Source: JAJZJT01 sp049964655
GTDB lineage: Bacteria; Actinomycetota; Acidimicrobiia; Acidimicrobiales; RAAP-2
Direction of reading: 5' to 3'
DNA length: 29,928 nucleotides
Assembly (NCBI GenBank): GCA_049964655.1
Contig: JBMFXC010000028.1
Span: 1 to 29,928 of the forward strand
Shown: positions 18,798 to 23,897 of the stretch, piece by piece
Numbering within the stretch: the first letter of the stretch is position 1
Layout: each line of letters starts with the position of its first letter
Translations under genes and position numbers: made by a program
The notes under the pieces: model-generated
The model's database searches: none
Seen by the model: only the letters and a program-made list of their open reading frames with translations
Told to the model about the DNA's origin: nothing

Positions 18798-18995
18798 ATG
18801 AAGGTCGTCGTCGACTTCGACGTCTGCGCAAGCAACGCCGTCTGCATGGGGATCGCGCCCGAGGTCTTCGAGGTGCGCGACGACGGGTACCTCTACGTGC
18901 TCGACGAGCACCCGGGTGAGCCGCTCTGGGAGAAGGTGCGCCAGGCAGCCAATAGCTGCCCGACGGGCGCTATCACCCTCCTCGAGGACGAGTAG
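18798..18995 (+). CDS. Small single-cluster ferredoxin, probably [3Fe-4S]
   Basis: A 65-residue electron carrier of the type that usually serves cytochrome P450s. Cluster ligands are Cys10, Cys16 and Cys54 in C-ASNAV-C and SCPTGA. The position that holds a fourth Cys in [4Fe-4S] relatives is Asn13 here, so a [3Fe-4S] cluster is predicted. The rest matches the family (GIAPEVFEVRDDGYLYV; acidic surface). ATG 18798 has GGGAGGG upstream. No P450 or ferredoxin reductase lies in the window; the adjacent divergent CrtI-like oxidoreductase is a conceivable but untested partner. It is followed after 8 bp by gltX, with a hairpin spanning the junction. Confidence 0.94.
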   Translation: MKVVVDFDVCASNAVCMGIAPEVFEVRDDGYLYVLDEHPGEPLWEKVRQAANSCPTGAITLLEDE

Positions 18996-19013
18996 CTCCC
19001 GGCGTGCCGGGAG
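18996..19013 (+). promoter_or_regulatory. Hairpin with the gltX GTG start in its loop
   Basis: CTCCCGG-CGTG-CCGGGAG begins one base after the ferredoxin stop. Its 7-bp perfect stem presents the GTG start of gltX (19004) in the tetraloop, and there is no Shine-Dalgarno in the short space before it. It could work as a weak terminator for the ferredoxin, as a translational control of gltX, or both. Confidence 0.5.
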
Positions 19014-20596
19014 TCGCACCGAGGGTCCGCTTCGCCCCGTCGCCGACGGGGTACTTCCACGTTGGCAGCGCTCGTACGGCGCTGTTCAACTGGCTGGTCG
19101 CCCGTCGGACGGGAGGGACGTTCGTCCTGCGGATCGAGGACACCGACGCCGAGCGCAACCGCGAGGAGTGGGTGGACGGCATCATTGCCGCCCTGGCGTG
19201 GCTGGGAATGGAGGCCGACGAGGGACCCTATCGACAGTCGGCCCGCACCGACCGCTACCGGTTGGCCATCGACCTGCTGTGGGAGGAAGGTTCCCTCTAC
19301 GCCTGTGACTGCACCCGCGAGGAGGTCGAGGCGCGGGCCAAGGCGGCGGGTGTGCTCACCCCCGGCTACGACGGCCACTGTCGCGACCGCGGCCTGGCCC
19401 GGGAGGCTGGCCCCGGCGAGCGACCGCGTGCGCTGCGGTTCCGGACTCCCGACGAGGGGGCGGTGGTGGTCGACGACGTCGTGCGAGGACGGGTGGAGTT
19501 CCCCTGCTCGGCCCTGGACGACTTCGTCGCCGTCAAGGCAAACGGTGGACCGCTGTTCGTACTGGCCAACGTGGTCGACGACATCGACATGGCGATCACG
19601 CACGTCATCCGCGGCGAGGACCTCCTGCCCACCACGCCACGGGGCATCCTCGTCTGGCGGGCATTGGCGGCTGCCGGGTGGCAGCCCGAGGACACCGCGG
19701 CCGGCGGCACGCTGTCCTCGGATTCCTCGGATTCCTCGGCGGACGGGCTGGCAGAGGACGGGCTGGCAGAGGACGGGCTGACCTCCGGAGCAGGGCGCAT
19801 CCCGCTGCCGGCCTTCGCCCACCTCCCCATGCTGGTCAACGAGCAGCGCAAGAAGCTGTCGAAGCGACGCGATCCGGTGGCCGTCGAGCGCTATCGCGAC
19901 GAGGGCTATCTGCCGCAGGCGTTCGTCAACTACCTGGCGCTGCTCGGCTGGAGCCCGCCGGTGGACCGCGAGCTGTTCACGGTCGACGAGCTCGTCTCGT
20001 GGTTCGACCTGGCCGACGTCAACCACTCGCCCGCCTTCTTCGACGTGGCGAAGCTCACCCACCTGAACGGCGAGCACGTCCGGGCTCTGTCGACCGAGGC
20101 CTTCGTCGAAGCGTGCGCGCCGTGGACGACGGGGCCGTTCGCCCGGTGGAGCGCCGAGGACTTCGACCCCGAAGTGTTCGCCCGCATGGCTCCACTCGTG
20201 CAGGCGCGGGTCGCCGTGCTCGGCGAGGTCCCCGACATGGTCGACTTCTTCTTCACCGACGAGGTCCAGATCGACCCGGCCTCGTGGGAGAAGTCGGTGG
20301 CCGGGGACGAGGGAGCGGGGCAGTTGCTCGACGCCGCCGCCAGCGCGTACCGCGAGCTCGCTGCTGCCGGCACGTGGACGGCAGAGGTGCTCCACCAAGC
20401 CACCGAGCGTGTGGCCGAGTCGGCCGGACGCAAGCTGAGCAAGGCCCAGGCGCCCGTGCGCGTGGCGGTGACCGGACGTCGAGTCGGACCGCCGCTGTTC
20501 GAGTCGATGGAGGTCCTCGGTCCAGAACGGGTCCTCGAGCGCATCGAACGCGCCCGGGGCGCGCTCGGCGGACGGGGCGGCGCCGGGACGGCGTGA
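19004..20596 (+). CDS. gltX: Glutamyl-tRNA synthetase with acidic repeat insertion
   Basis: Charges tRNA-Glu with glutamate; in Actinomycetota the enzyme is normally non-discriminating and also makes Glu-tRNA-Gln for GatCAB. 530 residues, 30-50 longer than usual. It has the HIGH motif as PSPTGYFHVG (12-21), zinc-site residues Cys101, Cys103, Tyr122 and Cys126, IRGEDLLPTTPR (202-213), and the KMSKS motif as KLSKR (284-288). Between GW (226) and PLPAFAHLP (267) sits an insertion of about 38 residues, rich in Ser/Asp/Gly, encoded partly by tandem repeats. The C-terminal anticodon-binding domain is normal. GTG 19004 is the only usable start and lies in a hairpin loop. Neighbouring tRNA-Gln and tRNA-Glu genes fit conserved actinobacterial gene order as I recall it. 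Confidence 0.96.
   Translation: MPGVAPRVRFAPSPTGYFHVGSARTALFNWLVARRTGGTFVLRIEDTDAERNREEWVDGIIAALAWLGMEADEGPYRQSARTDRYRLAIDLLWEEGSLYACDCTREEVEARAKAAGVLTPGYDGHCRDRGLAREAGPGERPRALRFRTPDEGAVVVDDVVRGRVEFPCSALDDFVAVKANGGPLFVLANVVDDIDMAITHVIRGEDLLPTTPRGILVWRALAAAGWQPEDTAAGGTLSSDSSDSSADGLAEDGLAEDGLTSGAGRIPLPAFAHLPMLVNEQRKKLSKRRDPVAVERYRDEGYLPQAFVNYLALLGWSPPVDRELFTVDELVSWFDLADVNHSPAFFDVAKLTHLNGEHVRALSTEAFVEACAPWTTGPFARWSAEDFDPEVFARMAPLVQARVAVLGEVPDMVDFFFTDEVQIDPASWEKSVAGDEGAGQLLDAAASAYRELAAAGTWTAEVLHQATERVAESAGRKLSKAQAPVRVAVTGRRVGPPLFESMEVLGPERVLERIERARGALGGRGGAGTA
19715..19739. repeat. 9-bp tandem repeat inside gltX
   Basis: TCCTCGGAT twice plus a 7-bp partial third copy, in frame, coding Ser-Asp-Ser repeats. 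Confidence 0.88.
19741..19780. repeat. 15-bp tandem repeat inside gltX
   Basis: GGACGGGCTGGCAGA at 19741-19755 and 19756-19770, then a 10-bp partial copy. In frame, coding ADGLAEDGLAEDGL. It directly follows the 9-bp repeat, so the insertion appears to have grown by successive slippage. Confidence 0.92.
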
Positions 20597-20599
20597 ACG

Positions 20600-21247
20600 T
20601 TGGCCCTCCTCGGCCTGTTCGCCGGCATCCGGCTGCTCCGGTTCGTGCTTCGGCTCGTCGTGCTGGTGGTGGTGGCGGCAGTGGTCTACGTCGGGGTGAC
20701 GGCCGTCCAGGTGTGGCTGACAGGCCGCCACTACGATCCGCACCCTGCCCAGGCGATTGTGGTGATGGGGGCGGCCCAGTACGACGGAACGCCGTCTCCT
20801 GACCTACGCGCACGCCTCGACGAGGCGTTGCTCCTGTGGCGCCAGCACCTGGCGCCCCTGATCGCCGTTACCGGGTCGAAGCAACCGGGCGACCAGTACA
20901 CCGAAGCGCAGGCCGCAGCGACCTACCTCGAGCTCCACGGCGTGCCGGCGGCCGACGTCCTCGAGGCGGGTGGACGTGACTCGTGGTCGAACCTGGCGGA
21001 TGCTGCCCCGCTCCTTCAGGCGCGGCACGCGACCGACGTCCTGCTCGTCACCGATCCGTTCCACGAGGACCGCAGCCTGGCCATCGCCACGGACGTCGGG
21101 CTCCACGCCTCTCCCACGCCAACCCAGACGTCGCCCATCCGCGGTTGGTCGGTCGTTCCCTACTACGCCAAGGAGGCCGTCGGTGTGGCCCTCGGCCGCA
21201 TCATCGGCTTCGACCACCTGACTGCCATTCGTCGCGACCTCGGGTGA
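20600..21247 (+). CDS. YdcF-like (DUF218) membrane-anchored protein
   Basis: 215 residues. An N-terminal anchor (about 13-36, LLRFVLRLVVLVVVAAVVYV) with flanking Arg is followed by a DUF218 domain: AIVVMGAAQYDGTPSPDLRA (57-76), then a Rossmann-like fold with AVTGSKQPGDQYTEA, RDSWSNLADA and LVTDPFHEDRS. The family is widespread and poorly defined; some members have roles in envelope or vancomycin sensitivity, and SAM binding has been reported for YdcF. The TTG start at 20600 is the first possible start after an in-frame stop that is also the gltX stop, only 3 bases away, so it is probably coupled to gltX. The active-site function is unknown. Confidence 0.87.
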   Translation: MALLGLFAGIRLLRFVLRLVVLVVVAAVVYVGVTAVQVWLTGRHYDPHPAQAIVVMGAAQYDGTPSPDLRARLDEALLLWRQHLAPLIAVTGSKQPGDQYTEAQAAATYLELHGVPAADVLEAGGRDSWSNLADAAPLLQARHATDVLLVTDPFHEDRSLAIATDVGLHASPTPTQTSPIRGWSVVPYYAKEAVGVALGRIIGFDHLTAIRRDLG

Positions 21248-21575
21248 CCCTGGAGGACCCTGGAGGACCCGTCAGTACCCGCACCCGGCGATCCGACCCC
21301 GAGACGTCGTCCGAGCACAGCTCGCGCCGGGGGCCGCCCGCAGCTCCGTCGCCGAGCCCTCGTTGACGGAGCGGAGCACAGCTCGCGCCGGGGGCCGCCC
21401 TTCGCTCCGAGGGTCGTCCGGCACACCCGACAGGGCAACAGGTGATCGTTGGTCGCAACCGGGGAAGAGCTGGTCGAGCATGTTGCCGTGCCCCGTGGCG
21501 GCCCGCGCTTCCCGTGCACGGCGCCAGTCGGGCCTCTCGAGCGCTAGTGAGAGCAGAGGTCAGGTGCCGGTGTCG
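21248..21575. other. Convergent intergenic region with several short repeats
   Basis: 328 bp between the convergent YdcF-like and radical SAM genes. Holds two 10-bp TGGAGGACCC copies (21251-21270) right after the stop, a pair of 27-bp direct repeats (21313-21339, 21374-21400) and an 8-bp inverted repeat between them (21343-21372). No gene is convincing. Confidence 0.7.
21313..21400. repeat. Two exact 27-bp direct repeats flanking an inverted repeat
   Basis: Copies at 21313-21339 and 21374-21400 begin GAGCACAGCTCGCGCCGGGG. On the minus strand similarity extends to CGGAGC-N3 on one side, making about 36 bp. The 34 bp between them contain GCTCCGTC (21343-21350) and its complement GACGGAGC (21365-21372), which can form an 8-bp stem with a 14-nt loop. 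It may be a small dispersed element or a terminator duplication; a core of CCGGCGCGAGCT also occurs at 15496-15507. Confidence 0.85.
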
Positions 21576-22697
21576 TCACCGCCCGGTGAGCGCCGCAGCA
21601 CTCGCCGTGCTGGTCGCCGCCCACGCCGTGGTGGTTGCCAGCGCCTTGCCGAAGGCGCACGACGGGTCGCCAGCCAGCGGGTCGCCAGTGGCCGCCCATG
21701 CCCGAGCGCGGCTGCCCCCGCACACGCCGAGGAACGGACAGCGACCGCAGACGCCCGCTCGGCGGGCCTGGTCACGCAGGTCGACGAAGAGCGGCGCCTC
21801 GCGGTACCACCACGACACGGGCCGGTCGCGGACGTTCCCGACCGTGAGCGGCAGGAAGCCCGAGGGCTGTACGTCACCGACGTGCGAGACGAAGCAGAAC
21901 CCGTTGCCGTCGGTGACGCCGGGCAGGACGTGGCGCCCCTGCTGGGCGCGGACCCTTCGGAGCTGAGGGGCTTCGACGGTACGGACCTGGAAGGGGAACT
22001 CGGAGGTGGCCAGCCAGTCGAGCACGCTCTCTTCGACCTCGGGCTCGACCAGGTCGTCGGCCAGTGCCCGACCGGTGGGGACGAGGAAGAACAGCGTCCA
22101 GGTGGAGACCAGACCGTCGAGCAGCTCGACCATGGCGGGCAGCTCGGCCACGGTCCGTCGAGACACCGTGGTGCCGATCTGCAGGCGGACGTCGAGCGAG
22201 GCGGCCGTGCGGATGGCCTCCAGCGTGCGCTCGAAGTGGCCCCGGATGCCCCGGAAGCCGTCGTGGGTCGCTGCGCTGGCGCCGTCGAGGCTGAGGTGGA
22301 TGGTGCCGGCACCGGCGTCGACGGCCCTGGCCAGGGCACCCGAACGCAGCCGGCCGGTGACCGAGGGAGAGAAGCCGACGTGGACACCGGTACTGGCGGC
22401 GTGGGCAAGCAGGTCGAAGACGTCAGGCCGGGCGAGGGGGTCACCACCGGTCAGGACGACGACCTTGGTCCCCATCGCTGCCGCGTCGTCGAGCAGGGCG
22501 CGGCCCTCGTCGGTGGTGAGCTCGTCGGGGTTCCGCCGAGGTTGGGCTTCGGCACGGCAGTGGACACAACGCAGTGGGCACGCCCGGGTCAGCTCCCAGG
22601 CGAGGGTCAGAGGCGCCCGCGAGAAGTCGGGCGGGCTTACGGCATGGAGCGGTGGCCCTGCCTTGTGTCCGGTTGCCAGATGGAAGGACTCAGTCAC
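21576..22697 (-). CDS. Radical SAM/SPASM protein, NirJ/AhbD-like
   Basis: An iron-sulfur enzyme that cleaves S-adenosylmethionine to start radical chemistry. 373 residues. The first cluster site is Cys40-x3-Cys44-x2-Cys47 in TRACPLRCVHC; VVLTGGDPLARPDV and IHLSLDGAS are core motifs. Cys268 in NGFCFVSHVGDVQPSGFLP and the C-terminal CGRCPFLGVCGG (Cys317, Cys320, Cys326) with Cys347 form a SPASM-like auxiliary site. This pattern is closest to NirJ/AhbD heme-modifying enzymes and uncharacterised relatives. No heme d1, siroheme or peptide-precursor gene is nearby, so a maturase function is open. GTG 22697 is chosen because TACTCT stands seven bases upstream and longer frames run into the tRNA genes. 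A role in heme biosynthesis would be inference. Confidence 0.92.
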   Translation of the reverse strand: MTESFHLATGHKAGPPLHAVSPPDFSRAPLTLAWELTRACPLRCVHCRAEAQPRRNPDELTTDEGRALLDDAAAMGTKVVVLTGGDPLARPDVFDLLAHAASTGVHVGFSPSVTGRLRSGALARAVDAGAGTIHLSLDGASAATHDGFRGIRGHFERTLEAIRTAASLDVRLQIGTTVSRRTVAELPAMVELLDGLVSTWTLFFLVPTGRALADDLVEPEVEESVLDWLATSEFPFQVRTVEAPQLRRVRAQQGRHVLPGVTDGNGFCFVSHVGDVQPSGFLPLTVGNVRDRPVSWWYREAPLFVDLRDQARRAGVCGRCPFLGVCGGSRARAWAATGDPLAGDPSCAFGKALATTTAWAATSTASAAALTGR

Positions 22698-22704
22698 ACT
22701 ACGT

Positions 22705-22710
22705 AGAGTA
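22705..22710 (-). promoter_or_regulatory. Candidate -10 box (TACTCT) for radical SAM gene
   Basis: TACTCT, seven bases before GTG 22697, so the transcript may be leaderless. The box overlaps a small inverted repeat, GAGT-AAATG-ACTC (22706-22718), that could be an operator. Confidence 0.42.
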
Positions 22711-22755
22711 AATGACTCAAGTAAAAACACAAGGCACCCCCTGGAGGGCGGTGCC

Positions 22756-22803
22756 GGGCAGGCTCCTCCGGGCAGGCTCCTCCGGGCAGGCTCCTCCGGG
22801 CAG
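22756..22803. repeat. 14-bp tandem repeat between radical SAM gene and tRNA genes
   Basis: GGGCAGGCTCCTCC three times (22756-22769, 22770-22783, 22784-22797) plus a 6-bp partial copy, between the divergent -10 candidates at 22710 and 22861. Confidence 0.93.
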
Positions 22804-22860
22804 AGCCGACGGAGGGTCGGAGGGGGCGCTGCTGTTGGCCACGGGCTCGATCGGTTCCGA

Positions 22861-22866
22861 TAGAGT
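22861..22866 (+). promoter_or_regulatory. Candidate -10 box (TAGAGT) for the tRNA pair
   Basis: TAGAGT ends 13 bases before the mature 5' end of tRNA-Gln, leaving a short 5' leader for RNase P. TTGGCC at 22835-22840 is a weak -35 at a long 20-bp spacing. Confidence 0.42.
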
Positions 22867-22879
22867 GGCCTGCGCCCGT

Positions 22880-22952
22880 TCGGGGGTGGCGCAACTGGCA
22901 GCGCGCATGATTCTGGTTCATGAGGTTGGAGGTTCGAGCCCTCCCCCCCGAG
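22880..22952 (+). tRNA. tRNA-Gln (anticodon CTG)
   Basis: A complete 73-nt cloverleaf: acceptor stem TCGGGGG with CCCCCGA fully paired, D-stem GCGC/GCGC, anticodon stem CATGA/TCATG with loop TTCTGGT, and T-arm GGAGG-TTCGAGC-CCTCC. The anticodon CTG reads CAG codons. The discriminator is G, and CCA is not encoded (CTC follows). In Actinomycetota it is expected to be charged with Glu by GltX and then amidated. Confidence 0.96.
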
Positions 22953-22987
22953 CTCACGCCGTAGCCTCCCCGGAGGGTTCGGCACGT

Positions 22988-23063
22988 GGTCCCATCGTCT
23001 AGCGGCCTAGGACACCACCCTCTCAAGGTGGAGACACGGGTTCGAACCCCGTTGGGACTGCCA
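22988..23063 (+). tRNA. tRNA-Glu (anticodon CTC), CCA encoded
   Basis: Acceptor GGTCCCA pairs with TGGGACT (first pair G-U), D-arm GTCT-AGCGGCCT-AGGAC, anticodon stem CCACC/GGTGG with loop CTCTCAA, and T-arm ACGGG-TTCGAAC-CCCGT. The anticodon CTC reads GAG. The discriminator is G60 of line 23001-23060, followed by genomic CCA (23061-23063). It lies 35 bp after tRNA-Gln and is probably co-transcribed with it. The G-U terminal pair is slightly unusual. Confidence 0.96.
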
Positions 23064-23471
23064 CTGAAGGACCAGGTCAGCAGGGGTGAGTGCCCCGGCT
23101 GCCTTGCTGTCGGGGCTCGGATATCGCACAGCGATGGCGCGTCGCGAATCCGCAAGCCCCGCCCGGTGGTAGGAGCAAGGTCTGCCAGCTCGTCGCGGTG
23201 CGTGCGGGCCGGGTCTCCGTCCGGGTGCTCCGTTGCCACCCACCGCGTCAGCGCACCGGTGCATGCAGCGGGGCCCTGCCCGCGGGCACCGTGACGCACC
23301 TGCAGTTGGGTCCTTTGTCTCTGGTGCAGCGTCAGGCCGAGACGGACGATGGCCCGGTGACGGTCGACGCCGGTACCCGTGGCCGCGTGCAGGCCAGCCG
23401 TGCCGCGCCCTTGGCATCACCGGGGTGGCAGGCGGGCGGGCAGTTCGGGTCCGGGACCCGGTCTCCGGGCC

Positions 23472-23711
23472 GTCCGCGTTGCGATCGAAGCGGTGCGCGA
23501 ACCAGAGGCTGGCCTGCCCGGCGGAGAGGTCGGGATGGTCGGCGCCGTGGAGGCGGGGGTCGATGGCGGGCTGCGGGTGACGTTGGCGCTTGCTCCAGCT
23601 CAGTACCGGTCTTCGGACCCGCTGAGCAATGCCGTGGCGGACGCCCTCGCCGGGCTCGGCGGCGAAGGGCAGTTCCGGCGCCTCGGCACCCGCTGCTCGG
23701 CCCGGGGTCGA
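23472..23711 (+). pseudogene. Possible remnant of an Mrp N-terminal / MIP18 (DUF59) domain
   Basis: In one plus frame the text VRVAIEAVREPEAGL, then GEVGMVGAVEAGVDG, then LRVTLALAP and SDPLSNAVADALAGLGG resembles the DUF59 domain of iron-sulfur assembly proteins (D/E-P-E, LGMV, DG-x-V-x-V-x-L, then a helix). The conserved Cys that follows the second strand is absent (APAQYRSSD instead), no good start exists upstream, and the frame continues into Arg-rich sequence. Third-position GC is lower than in intact neighbours. Either a decayed gene or a coincidental resemblance. Confidence 0.3.
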
Positions 23712-23810
23712 GGCGATGAGGGGATCGTCGGTCGACGCCGTGCAACCGCGAGACGCGACGCCTCATCCACACGGCCTTCCGGGATCGGTCGGGCCGTGAG
23801 AGACGGGCCT

Positions 23811-23878
23811 CCACGACACGGTCGCCGGGACCGCCGACGTCCACGACACGGTCGCCGGGACCGCCGACGTCCACGACG
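23811..23878. repeat. 30-bp tandem repeat upstream of MmpL gene
   Basis: Two exact 30-bp copies (23811-23840, 23841-23870; begin CCACGACACGGTCGCCGGGA) and 7-8 bases of a third, ending 20 bp before the MmpL start codon. Confidence 0.93.
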
Positions 23879-23897
23879 AGGAATCGGGTAACCACTC

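Larger units (their letters stand above)
23064..23897. other. Decayed or non-coding region between tRNA-Glu and MmpL gene
   Basis: 834 bp. Contains a weak hairpin (GGGG-TGAGTG-CCCC, 23083-23096) that may end the tRNA transcript, a possible remnant of an Mrp/DUF59-type gene (about 23472-23711) and a 30-bp tandem repeat (23811-23878). Other open frames are Arg/Pro-rich without GC-biased third positions. The position right behind a tRNA-Glu is a common integration site, but I see no integrase or attachment-site copy. Confidence 0.55.

Noticed and set aside
21313..21400. Two-repeat CRISPR array
   Set aside because: Only two repeats, a palindromic spacer and no cas genes in the window.
22698..22985. 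N-terminal extension of the radical SAM protein through the tRNA genes
   Set aside because: The extra residues (with SNLQPHEPESCALPV) are translation of the tRNA-Gln complement, a well-known false protein signature.
23090..23891. Full-length gene in the region after tRNA-Glu
   Set aside because: Frames are Arg-rich with poor third-position bias; only a short DUF59-like patch is arguable.
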